Assembly (NCBI GenBank): GCA_020747015.1
Contig: JAGTJM010000021.1
Location: forward strand, 62,001 to 126,000
DNA: 64,000 nucleotides
Source of the DNA: Pyrenochaeta sp. MPI-SDFR-AT-0127
Taxonomy: Eukaryota > Ascomycota > Dothideomycetes > Pleosporales > Cucurbitariaceae
Direction of reading: 5' to 3'
Shown piece by piece: positions 1 to 9,429 of this stretch; within the stretch, counting starts at the first letter, position 1; the number at the start of each line of letters is the position of its first letter. Both the position numbers and the translations under genes were made by a program. The notes under the pieces were generated by a model. It worked only from the letters and a program-made list of their open reading frames with translations, had not been told where the DNA came from and did not search any database.

Positions 1-162
1 CTTTCCCGAGTCGATGGACATGTCCAGAGGTGCAGCCTTGGCTGTATGGGTATGATGCAACAAAGGAGGTAGAGGCGGCAGTGAAGGCAAGAAAGTCATG
101 ATAGCGTTGAGGAAAACGGATACTAGAATTGTAAAAGTTCCGACGCCAGCCTCGGATGTGTT
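1..162 (-). CDS. possible exon of a gene cut by the window edge
   Basis: On the minus strand a TTCTAG acceptor is followed from position 162 by an open frame that runs off the left edge of the window. The translation has a hydrophobic stretch (GTFTILVSVFLNAIMTF) followed by a proline/leucine-rich stretch. An upstream minus-strand frame at about 258-440 could supply an earlier exon, but I could not fix a convincing donor. The product is not recognised. It may equally be chance open sequence. Confidence 0.2.
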
Positions 163-673
163 CTAGAAGAGAGAAGAATCATTGGTCACTCCAGTCAACT
201 GTTCAACGCTCATGTTTTGTTCTGATGGCTAACGGCGGGATCGCTTGTTACACCACCCTATTGTGAAACGCCCCCACTTGAACCGGCCGAGGCCGTCGCA
301 TCATGGGCATGGATCAAAGGCCAGCCTTCCTCGACTATCTTACACACCGGTACGGCACAGCGCATCCTGTAATTGAAGGCCATGGTCGGCATTGGCTGCG
401 AAGCCACTCGTAGCATGGCGATTGATGAACTTGGCCCCACTGGGCTAGTCCTCGACTAGTCATCGAGAAACCGATCAGCAAAAGCAAAGCACATGTTTTC
501 GCCTGAAAGAATGTTTGCCATGCCGCCTTTCATCAAACTACGCTGCAAAAGAAACAACGCTATCTTGTTTCGAAACCTTGCTCAGCTACTTTCTCGTGCT
601 TGGCTGCTGGCCTCATGGCCACACAGCAGGTGATGTGATGAGATGGCTCCGAGGAAGAAACAAATACAGCTAG

Positions 674-680
674 ATATAAA
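674..680 (+). promoter_or_regulatory. TATA-like box upstream of the cutinase
   Basis: The sequence ATATAAA lies about 207-213 bp upstream of the cutinase ATG at 887. It is followed by a pyrimidine- and CAAT-containing leader. The match is by sequence only. Confidence 0.35.
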
Positions 681-886
681 GAACGGCTGGTACGTGGGAA
701 AATGGAGGTATCAACATCACATCCAGTTGATCAAGATTTTCCCATCAGGAATTCCAGACTTTCGTTTACTTTCGTCCTTCGCTGTGCTGTGCACTTACAT
801 TCATTTTTACCAAGTCGACACTCGTTGATCGATCAAATCTTTCTCAGTAACTCCTACATCGACAATCGTATTCAAGAATCCTCAAG

Positions 887-1963
887 ATGAGATACACTTC
901 CGCCCCTTTCGTCGCCCTTGCCGGCCTCGAACTCACTCATGCCCTCCCCTTCAACATACCCTCATTTTCTCTTCCTACTGGTGGCTTCGGCTCAGGCTCA
1001 GGCTCCAGCGGTCTGTCTGGTCTTCTCGGCGGTGGAAGCGGATTCAGTATCCCCAGTCTGCCTGCTGCGACGGGCACCCCTAGCTTCGGAAGCGGCTCTG
1101 GGTCTGGCCTGAGTGACTTGTTCAGCGGTGGTTTTGGATCAGGATCAGGCGCTGGCGGTCTTCTATCCGGTGGAGGCAGTGGTCTTGGAAGCGGACTCGG
1201 GTCACAGACTGGGGATGAGGCTGTGCAGGCCACAGCAACGCCGAGCAAGACGGGTGGAGCTGCGGCTCCAACATCTGCTCCTACAGGTGAGGCAGGTGGT
1301 AGTACAGGTGGATCTGGAACGGTCGGCGCCAACTGCACGCCCCAGGGCAGCGCGGGCAGGGGCACCGAGAATGGCGTGAAGTCTGGAAACTGCTGCACTG
1401 ACATGACTGTCATCTTCGCCCGCGGGACTGGAGAGACCGGCAACGTCGGAACCGTGACTGGGCCGCCCATGTTCGCAGCCCTGAGGCAGAAGCTGGGCGC
1501 AAACCGTGTCACTGTGCAAGGTGTCGATTATCCTGCTTCCTTTGCTGTAAGTGGTCTTCCCCTCCTGACTTGTTATCAATACTAATTCCTGGCACAGGGG
1601 AACGCAAACCAAGGCGGAGACGGGGGCAAGATCATGGCGGGACTCGTCACAACCGCACTCTCACAATGCCCAGATACCAAAATCATCGTGTCAGGCTACA
1701 GCCAGGGCGGCATGGTTGTTCACAACGCATTCAGGAACGGACTTACTTCATCCAATGTTGCCGGCGCTGTCCTGTTTGGGGATCCATTGAAGCGTTCACC
1801 TGTCGGCGATTTGCCTACAAACAAGGTCAAGCAATTCTGTGGCACGTCTGACACCATCTGTGGCGGAGGCGGCGACGGTGGAGCAACAGGGGGCCACATA
1901 AGCTATGGTTCTAGTGCGGACGCGGCTGCTACGTTCGCGATTCAGGCAGCTGGTCTGGCATAG
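887..1963 (+). CDS. secreted cutinase with Gly/Ser-rich N-terminal extension
   Basis: Cutinase-family serine esterase (CE5), expected to hydrolyse cutin-type polyesters outside the cell. Exons are 887-1546 and 1598-1963; the 51 nt intron begins GTAAGT and ends CACAG. The joined product is 341 aa. It starts with a signal peptide (MRYTSAPFVALAGLELTHA). About 130 residues of Gly/Ser-rich low-complexity sequence follow, before the esterase domain. The nucleophile motif is GYSQGG. The C-terminal Asp and His lie in CGTSDTIC and GGHISYG, completing the triad. Typical cutinases are about 200-230 aa, so the extra length is the linker-like N-terminal half. Minus-strand frames over this gene are composition shadows. 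Family assignment is secure; the substrate is inferred. Confidence 0.92.
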
Positions 1964-2088
1964 GATGTCAAAGGCAAGTATTCAGGGAGTAGAAATGGAT
2001 ATGACACAGCTGCAGAACATTGGCGTGATGGGCTGAGTTCTTCATTACCTGTATATATTTATTCGTTCAACGTCGCTCGCTTCGTTGC

Positions 2089-3147
2089 TTATCCACCATT
2101 ACCATACTTTCTTACCAATTCCTTCATAATACTCACGGCGCCACTTCGGTACCCACCTCCAAACATTGCGTAATGATTGAGGTGATGATACAGCTCATAG
2201 AGCTTCACGCGATCGTCATACTCGTTGACTGGCTCTGTCTTTGGACACAACTCGTGATACTCTTTGAGGAAGCCTGCACCGAATCCACCAAACATTTTCA
2301 TGATGCCCAGCTCATACTCATTGTGCGCATAGCAGGCTGAAGAATCGAAGATTACCTCTTCAGGCTCCCCATGGGAACTGCCGATGGTTCCTGAGCTTGC
2401 ATTGCCGCTCCATAAATCTCCATGTACGACGACAGGTGTGATGCCTTTGCCGTTGTTGAGATGCTTGTCGCTAAGTAGGCGTGGAACGACTTTGGAGGCC
2501 GTATCTTCAACCAATTTGCGCAAATCCTTGTCTCTGCTATTGTTCTTCTCCGACTGTCTCAAGATGAACATGAGTCTGTTCTCCGCATAAAAATCTGCCC
2601 AGGTCTCTTTGTAGCTATTCTCTTGGGGCGTGTCGCCACAACACGTCGTTACAGGGAACCCAAACATGGGCTTGTCATAGCCCTCTGGCACAGGCGCTGG
2701 CGTATTATGCAGCCTCGCAAGCTTCGTTGCCAGCGACTCTGCAGACTTTGATTTGGATGTGGAGCGCGGCATGAGATGGAGGAAGTCGGTCACGAGGAAG
2801 AAGGTTTGAGGTTGCGACTCGAATTGCCCGTGGCCGAACGACCGCGGGCACAATGAAGGAACGGCATCGTGAACGGCAGTGAGGGACATGTGTTCACCTT
2901 GATCCAGCTGTCAGCTTGGCACTTGCAGCTGCACAATGCGTGCCAGGCCACACGTGCCTGTAAACATAACCTCTGCGTCTTTGCCGCTGCCGGTCTTCAT
3001 AAAGTAGATTTGTTCGGTTCCATCTTGAAGTTTGGACTCAACCTTCAGGGTCGACGCGGAACTACAGCCGCCTCCGCCCGCAGAGGAGACTTTTGTCTTC
3101 TCTGGATCCAAGCGCAGAAGAGCAGCTACTGCTGGATCAAGCTTCAT
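2089..3147 (-). CDS. fructosamine/ketosamine-3-kinase-like protein
   Basis: Fructosamine kinase family (APH-like kinase fold), whose known members phosphorylate sugar adducts on glycated proteins so that they come off. Exons are 3147-2958 and 2897-2089, giving 332 aa. The N-terminal exon contains the nucleotide-loop region (SSAGGGGCSSAS) and FMKTGSGKDAEVMF. The second exon has the catalytic HGDLWSGN and, downstream, IFDSSACYAHNEYELG. The reading frame is kept only if the intron is excised as a GC-AG intron (see finding). The protein is probably cytosolic; no signal peptide or membrane segment is seen. A plain protein-kinase-like phosphotransferase is the alternative, but the order of motifs favours the FN3K family. 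Confidence 0.85.
2898..2957 (-). other. non-canonical GC-AG intron
   Basis: On the minus strand the exon ends ATG TTT ACA G and the intron starts GCACGTGTGG; it ends GGATCAAG. Joining gives ACA GGT GAA CAC ATG, continuous with family-typical sequence on both sides. The nearest GT donor (four bases on) brings an immediate stop. Length is 60 nt. Confidence 0.75.
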
Positions 3148-3849
3148 GGTGGTATAGAATGTGTGCAGTGGACAAGTTTCTAAGCTAGCCGAGGGTACCG
3201 GCTACGGTGACGTCAACAGGACCCTCATCGTCATGTGACACGACCATACACTCGCCTCGTGCCAGGGACATTGAAACAAGCTCGCCCATTAATAGGGCCG
3301 AACTATTAAGAAATCGCTTAAGGGGCCATCACGCCGAGCGCTACGCCACTGCCGCTCCTCAATGCGACCACAAAGAGCCGCATTTGGCAGGCAGTTTCCA
3401 TGCACGGTTAAATATACATGAGATGTGCCACACACCCCTGCAATTTCGACACTCTGCCCCACCCAGAAATGAATCTTGAAGGGCGATCAGGTACTGCGAC
3501 CGGGTGGGATGTGGGAAGGCATTGACATGTCAACATTTGGTGAGGAGGTCATGACAGGAGGTCGGGAGAGAACTATTCAGTCTATAATCAAAGTGGCAGC
3601 CAAGAACACCTAACGGTTATCCTATAGTGTTCTCAATGCGCAACACCAGCCTGAAGTTAGTTAAATCATGCCAAGATCTGATTACCGTGAGCAGCTTGCT
3701 GCGCCTACAACATTCGGCAGTTGTAGCAGGCACAGAAATCGGCTTCATTACGGTTGCATAGAGAGCTATTATATCTACAAGCAAGTTGGAGCATGCCTTG
3801 AAGTATCTCCTAGTTGTCCGCAAGTTTTGAAATCAATTCACAATCAAAG
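3148..3849. other. intergenic, no gene seen
   Basis: This divergent intergenic region between the fructosamine-kinase-like gene (minus) and the GMC oxidoreductase (plus) presumably carries both promoters. The open frames in it are short and unrecognised. Confidence 0.5.
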
Positions 3850-5990
3850 ATGCCGTTCGTGGCCAGATTAAACGTTGTTTCCTTAGTAGTCGCTCTTTCT
3901 ACACAAAGTGTTGTTGCCCATCCACTCTTTAATGGGCAAATAAGATCAAGCGCTAGCCTTCTTCCCGAATATGACTATGTCGTGATTGGGGCCGGGCCAG
4001 CCGGGCTTACGGTTGCAAATCGACTCTCTGAGCGACAGAGTACGTCGTGTCCCTATTCATTCACGTGTACCAGCCGTCTAACACCTCTCTCCCTACCAGA
4101 CGTCAATGTTCTTCTTATTGAAGCCGGAGACTTGTAAGTCCTACACATTTTATTGACTTCAACAATACAAAACTGATTACAATTGCTAGTGACCAAAATG
4201 AGGACTCTGTCACCATCCCAGGTCTTGCGGGCGGCGCGGTGGGAACAAAGTACGACTGGAATACATCCTACTCAGCCGAAGCGGGTGGTCGCGCAATTTC
4301 AGTTCCCGCCGGTAAGGTTGTTGGCGGATCTACAAAATTGAACCGTATGGTCTTCGACCGGGGTTCAAAATCAGACTATGATGGCTGGGAGACTCTTGGA
4401 AACAAGGGTTGGAACTTTGCCGGTCTGCTACCATACTTCAAAAAGGCATACAGATATAACGCTTCAGTTCAAGTATCGATGCTGACTATTCCACAGAACG
4501 AGAAGTTCACGCCCCCCACAAAGGAAATTCTCGCCGAGTACGACATTAAGGACGATCTCAGTTTTCATGGTGATCGTGGATATGTGCAGTCCACTTACCC
4601 TCCCTTCTTTTGGCCAACCACAAGTGAGTCTATACTCCACCTTGTAGCCTACCTCTGAGATACTTACGACAAGCATAGAAAATTATGTAACAGCCACAAA
4701 AGCACTTGGCATCCCTGTCAACGATCAAGCTACAGGAAATGCCTTCGGTGGTTATTATTGTCCTCACAATCAGGACCCTGTCACTGTCACACGCTCATCT
4801 GCTAAAGAAGCCTATTATGCTTCTGCAGCCTTCCGTCAGAACTTCCATCTCATCACTGGCCAACAAGTCTCCCGAATTGTGACGAGCAATTCAAACGGCG
4901 TTGTCAAGGTCACTGGCGTCGAGTTTGCTAAATCAAATGGCGCCGAACGCCAAAGCGTGAAAGTAAATGGGGAGGCTATTCTAGCTGCTGGTGCATTGCA
5001 CACCCCTCAACTGCTGCAAGTCTCTGGCATCGGAGACTCTGCACTTCTGAAGAGCATCAACGTCACAACAGTTGTTGATCTACCAGCAGTTGGACACAGT
5101 CTACACGATCATCTTGCAGTTGCCGTAGTCCATACAAGTACGTTTATCTTTCAACACTTGCGCGATGGACAGCTGACAACTTGAAACAAGTCAACACCAA
5201 CCTCACTATTAACACCTTGTCCAGTAACGCAACATTTGCGGCTGAAGCTAGAAAACAGTACGACGCGGAGAAGAAAGGTCCATTGAGCTCACCTACTGCC
5301 GAGTTTCTGCTTTTCCTGCCACTTTCCACTTACTCTAATTCGTCCAGCGCCATCGTATCTCAGGCAACGGCTAGCAAGGCCTCGGACTCTCTACCAGCTG
5401 ATGCTCCTGCCGAGGTACAAAAAGGCTATGAGGCCCTGTATGCCTCTCTCAATAAGAAGCTAGTCGCCAAGGATGCAGCTTTTCTTGAGATTATTCCGGC
5501 TGACGGCACCATGGTGCTCGCTCTTCAACACCCATACTCGCGTGGAAGCGTCAAAGCGGTCTCTTCCAACATATTCGACGCTCCACGTGCAGAACTCGGC
5601 GCTTTCCGTAACCCGCTTGATCTGGCCCTTTTGCGCGAGGGTATCAAGTTCGCACGCCAACTCGCGAAAGCACCGGGGCTCACCGACCTTGCGCCTTTTG
5701 AAATTGTGCCTGGCACAAACATCACCAGTGATGGAGATCTGGATGCTTACATCAAGAACAGTGCTTTCTCGATTTCTCATCCCGCTGGTACTTGTAAGAT
5801 GGGACCCAAGGCTGAGGGCGGCGTTGTCGACAGCGAACTCAAGGTCTATGGCGTCCAGAACCTGAGGGTTGTGGATGCGAGCGTGATTCCAGTCTTACCT
5901 GCTTCGCATACCATGACGACGGTGTATGCAGTTGCCGAAAAGGCAGCCGACATAATCAAGGGTTCAAAGGCTTTCAAGGTCAAGTGGTAG
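3850..5990 (+). CDS. secreted GMC oxidoreductase (aryl-alcohol/glucose oxidase-like)
   Basis: FAD-dependent glucose-methanol-choline oxidoreductase, expected to oxidise an alcohol or sugar outside the cell with release of H2O2. Five exons: 3850-4039, 4100-4133, 4190-4623, 4679-5137 and 5191-5990, giving 638 aa. Start 3850 was chosen because it opens a signal peptide (MPFVARLNVVSLVVALS). The FAD dinucleotide motif is VIGAGPAGLTVANRL. GMC signature 1 lies around GGSTKLNRMVFDRG and signature 2 is GALHTPQLLQVSGIG. The catalytic His is in SHPAGTCKMG. The second active-site position is His in ASHTMTTVYAVAEKAA, as in aryl-alcohol and glucose oxidases. The last intron was taken as 5138-5190 because it has a GCTGAC branch point; a shorter in-frame acceptor at 5172 exists. 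Substrate cannot be told. Confidence 0.92.
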
Positions 5991-6286
5991 ATTTGATGTG
6001 TTGATACGAAATTCATCTCCTGTACATAACATTACTTTCCCATGTTTGGGAACCTTTTAGTAGAGCATTTGCAGAATATCATTATGCTAGTTTTGAATAT
6101 TGCTTTTGGTCATACTGTTGTATTACCGGGACTAGCTTTGTTTAGTTGCGGTATGCTCGACGCCCTCAGTAGGTTACGAGTATTTACGAACCTAGCGTTC
6201 CTCTGTACCACCCACCTAAATTCAGCTTCACCGCATAGTGTAGAGGGCATCGGTGAAGATTTTGTGTCTTATGATGCTTTTATGGA

Positions 6287-6314
6287 GGTAAGCAGCGACT
6301 TTCAGCTGCTTACC
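6287..6314. repeat. perfect 10-bp inverted repeat (hairpin)
   Basis: GGTAAGCAGC and its exact reverse complement GCTGCTTACC flank an 8-base loop (GACTTTCA). It lies about 300 bp past the GMC stop codon and about 675 bp before the next start. It could be a terminator-like fold, a mini-element footprint or chance. Confidence 0.6.
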
Positions 6315-6828
6315 TATTCACGGTTAAACTTGCTCGTGCCAAAGCTTGGACCGGCTGAAGGTTCCTAACTCACCTCGTCTCATCTTCCTTCAGCTACGCC
6401 CAGAAGAGACGGTTTCGGCGAGCCGCTTAGATCTTACCGCCAACTCGTGGCGCAATCCATACGCTATTATTGGAATGCTTCTAGAATTTGCCGAATGCAT
6501 CGCGGGCGGTAGGGCTGCGATTGGGGCTTAGGCGAAGCCGAGCGTACAGCCTAGTAAGCTCAAAATCACTCTCAACGAGGAGCGCCAACTTTGGGCCAAG
6601 ACTATGCTTGAACAGGTAGCATACTGTCAAATCTCCCGTGATCTCGTGATCAAGAGCCCTTTTTTTTTACTAGTCTTACACGGCTATGAGCGATCAGATG
6701 GCGGAGCTGAAAGATCGCAGTCGCAAAAGGCATTGCTCACCGACACAATCTCTGGATAGCCTCAGATAGCATTACCAGAGGACGGCTTCTAGATGAGAAT
6801 TACTTGCTCAGGGTTCGAGTAGCCATAG

Positions 6829-6836
6829 TATATAAG
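6829..6836 (+). promoter_or_regulatory. TATA box for the small secreted protein gene
   Basis: TATATAAG lies about 153-160 bp upstream of the ATG at 6989. The leader between them is rich in CAAC/TCATC triplets and pyrimidines, a common look for a highly expressed fungal 5' UTR. Confidence 0.5.
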
Positions 6837-6988
6837 ACACGTCTATCATCGTTCAAAATATTCCCATCAACATCCTCATCAACAGCATTCGAACCAACAT
6901 CACAATCTTCAATCATATATCCATTTCAATTTCCCAACTTTTTACGACATTCAAATCATCTAGTCCAACCAAAACCCACACTATCAAA

Positions 6989-7384
6989 ATGAAGTTCACA
7001 ATCGCCATTGCCTCAACCGTTCTCGCCTTTGCCACCGGCATCAGCGCAATCCCCTCTCCCATCCCTCAAATCACAATCCGCATCTTCAACGACCAGACTG
7101 GCGCCAACGCTGAAGCTACAGTCCCCGCCGACGGTCTCCCACGCAACATCCCCGACCTCTTCCGCGGCACCGCAATCGACAGCAGGGGCGACATCATAGG
7201 AACATCTGCCCAGCTCACCAAATTCTCCGACAGCACCAAGTGCACACTTACGAACCTGAACATTCCCAACTGGGTCATTGAGCTTGATGGACGCGCAAAG
7301 AACTTTGTCGACCTTGATGGTGATCGTTCCCGACCGATTCCAATCTGGCTAGGTGGATTCACCTTCCAGTGCCCCACAGCATGA
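6989..7384 (+). CDS. small secreted protein, 131 aa
   Basis: A single-exon gene encoding a signal peptide (MKFTIAIASTVLAFATGISA) and a mature part of about 110 residues. The mature part has two cysteines (in KCTLTNL and FQCPTA) that could form one disulfide. No domain is recognised. A clear TATA box and a long A/C-rich leader precede it. Size, secretion and orphan character make it an effector-like candidate; that role is inference. No transmembrane segment or GPI signal is seen after the signal peptide. Confidence 0.8.
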   Translation: MKFTIAIASTVLAFATGISAIPSPIPQITIRIFNDQTGANAEATVPADGLPRNIPDLFRGTAIDSRGDIIGTSAQLTKFSDSTKCTLTNLNIPNWVIELDGRAKNFVDLDGDRSRPIPIWLGGFTFQCPTA

Positions 7385-7646
7385 ACGGGGTTGGCATTGG
7401 AGTGAAGTGGTAGTCAAATGGGGGTTTTTAAACCTAGTCAATCATTAATAATTTGTTTTTTCAGTCAGCATAGCATCGGATAGAATTTGGTTGGCACGCA
7501 CTGGTACAGTCACTCGTTTGTTTTCACACAGTCTTATAGAATTGAATAGAGTAGAACATAATTAATTGATTGTGGGTCATAACTTCCTTTTTGATAACGC
7601 CTGCGATAAATTAAACTTAGTTTTCTTCTGAATCAGTCTTCGTCTA

Positions 7647-9137
7647 CTATTTGACGATTTTCCCTGTTTTCTGCGCGTCCTCACTTAGGACGTCGTTTAA
7701 TGCACTTCTTACGATGCAGTTCTCAAACTTGTACGACGCTGCCAGCTCATCAAGTTGCTCCTCGCTCTTCCCCTCGAAATATTCAGCCATCTCCCATCCT
7801 AAATACTCACTGAGTAATGTCTCCCTAATCACGCGCTCAAAGTGGCGGTCGATAGTCCACAAGGGGCTTGGGTATTTCTTGTTGTGCAAGTGCTCGGGCA
7901 CCCATTCTTTGACCGCCTTGAAGAAAGGCTCGTACACGTGCTTTACTTTGTCGTCGTTTGAACCCCAGAAGTCAGCGCTGAGGTCTTTCTTTTTCTGAAT
8001 AAATGGTCCGAGGAGTTTCATATACGCTGAGTTCGGGTCCGCATAGACCATGCCTTGATAATTGATGTCTTTATATGTCCAGATACTCCAGTTCACGTCT
8101 GTCTCGCGGTATATCGATATCTGTTCGCGGAGCAGCGCGATCCGGCAATTGTTTATTTCTTCTGCGCTCATGCCGTTTTCTTCGGTAGATGCGTATACAG
8201 GACCAAATTCACCATTATAAATGGGAACATTGGCAGCACGCATGAATTTCACTTTCCGCTCAAAGGAAGAGCGTAGTTTCGCTTTTTGTTCGTCTGTGCC
8301 AGTGTAGGTCCCTCCTCGCGGAAATCCGAAAAATGAGTAGTCGTGGCATGCATAGACGGCATTGGGCAGAGGCTCCGCCGGGAAATGCGTAAAGTCCATC
8401 GAGTACGTGTTCCCATCAATGAACAACATGTGTTCGGAGTCCACGGCGCGGATTGCCTTCTCGATGCGATTGTAAAACGCGATTAAATTTGTGTGTTCTG
8501 GATCTGCGGGCTCGTTGAGTGGGTTGTAGCCAGCGATGACAGGGTTGCCACGGTAGTGCTTTGCGATTTCGACCCAAAGATTTACCACACGGTCTTGAAA
8601 ATTCCTAAACTTCCAGAACAAGGCTTTTGTGATGCCAGAATCCGAATGCCAGTCCTGATTTTGGCCACCGGGAGCTGTGTGCAGATCAATTATAACATAG
8701 ATGCCATGTTTGGCACATGAATTAATAACCCGATCGAGAAGTCGGAAGCCTTCTGCTTTGATGACGCCAGGGTTCATATCGTCTTCGAAATGACGATAGT
8801 TTATAGGGACGCGGATACTGTTCAGGCCTAGGGAAGCTAGAAACTCAGCGTCCTTGTCCGAGAAGAAATATTCTAGAAACCGGTCGAAGTAGAACGCAGC
8901 CTTCTCTTTCCCAAGGACAGCTGCGAGTGCTTCCCTATGCTCGTGTTCGTGACCACTGAACCCTGTGATGAAGTTCTCCATATTGAGGTGCCCGCCCAAC
9001 CCCACTCCTTTGAGAATGACCTTGTTTCCGTGACCATCAACAATGGAGGTTCCTGATACTCGAAGAACAGAGTTTGATCTTGGCCATCTTTCGCTCTTGG
9101 ATGGGCTAGCCTCAGAAATAATGGCGCCGGGAGCCAT
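7647..9137 (-). CDS. glycoside hydrolase family 5, probably intracellular
   Basis: A 496 aa, intronless member of GH5 (cellulase superfamily, TIM barrel), cleaving a beta-glucoside or beta-glucan with retention. The acid/base glutamate is in GYNPLNEPADPEH and the nucleophile in IYNGEFGPVYA. HLNMENFITGFSGHEHEHR near residue 50 and DLHTAPGGQNQDWHSDSG near 150 are characteristic of fungal exo-glucanase-like GH5. No signal peptide is seen, so it probably acts inside the cell on imported oligosaccharides, which fits the sugar transporter in the same run. The start ATG at 9137 lies 167 bp from the shared promoter motif. The next gene upstream on this strand is the Zn2Cys6 regulator, whose stop is 292 bp away. 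Exact substrate is unknown. Confidence 0.88.
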   Translation of the reverse strand: MAPGAIISEASPSKSERWPRSNSVLRVSGTSIVDGHGNKVILKGVGLGGHLNMENFITGFSGHEHEHREALAAVLGKEKAAFYFDRFLEYFFSDKDAEFLASLGLNSIRVPINYRHFEDDMNPGVIKAEGFRLLDRVINSCAKHGIYVIIDLHTAPGGQNQDWHSDSGITKALFWKFRNFQDRVVNLWVEIAKHYRGNPVIAGYNPLNEPADPEHTNLIAFYNRIEKAIRAVDSEHMLFIDGNTYSMDFTHFPAEPLPNAVYACHDYSFFGFPRGGTYTGTDEQKAKLRSSFERKVKFMRAANVPIYNGEFGPVYASTEENGMSAEEINNCRIALLREQISIYRETDVNWSIWTYKDINYQGMVYADPNSAYMKLLGPFIQKKKDLSADFWGSNDDKVKHVYEPFFKAVKEWVPEHLHNKKYPSPLWTIDRHFERVIRETLLSEYLGWEMAEYFEGKSEEQLDELAASYKFENCIVRSALNDVLSEDAQKTGKIVK

Positions 9138-9303
9138 ATCTGCTGTAAAAGATGTGAATGCAGGCGTATGGATGAATCAACGAAGATATAAAAATGACTT
9201 TCTTAGTAATTGGTTGAGCGCACACACAGTATTCTGGCTTTGAATGATTCCAGCTGAGATGAGTTCTGGGCAGGGTTATATCCAACTTTGGGATGATCCA
9301 AGA

Positions 9304-9327
9304 GCCGACATTCCGCGGCTGGGCGCC
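9304..9327 (-). promoter_or_regulatory. candidate operator, GH5 promoter site a
   Basis: A 24-bp stretch matching the sugar-transporter promoter at 13324-13347 in 19 of 24 positions. The conserved parts are CGACA, TCCGCG and a terminal GGGCGCC. Read toward GH5 the core is CGCGGAATGTCGGC, that is CGG-N5-CGG, the form of site a Zn2Cys6 dimer binds. It lies 167-190 bp upstream of the GH5 ATG. Confidence 0.55.
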
Positions 9328-9340
9328 TTTCGATGCTGAG

Positions 9341-9354
9341 AGCGATACTCCGCG
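9341..9354 (-). promoter_or_regulatory. candidate operator, GH5 promoter site b
   Basis: A second copy of the core, plus-strand AGCGATACTCCGCG. It differs by few bases from site a and from the transporter site. It lies in the same orientation 14 bp beyond site a. Read toward GH5 it is CGG-N5-CGC. Confidence 0.45.
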
Positions 9355-9429
9355 CATGATCTGTGCGCCAGAATCGCACGGCATCACTTCGGGGCGTGGG
9401 GAGGATGTGAACCGAGAGCCGACTTTCCA

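Larger units (their letters stand above)
5991..6988. other. intergenic with hairpin and unrecognised open frames
   Basis: About 1 kb between the GMC gene and a small secreted protein gene. It holds the perfect inverted repeat at 6287-6314 and short open frames at about 6040-6370 and 6350-6530 with no recognisable product. A run of nine T follows 6660. The right end is the promoter of the gene at 6989. Confidence 0.5.

Noticed and set aside
937..1512. 191-codon minus-strand open frame
   Set aside because: It is antisense to the cutinase Gly/Ser region; its Pro/Arg/Leu composition is the shadow of the repeats.
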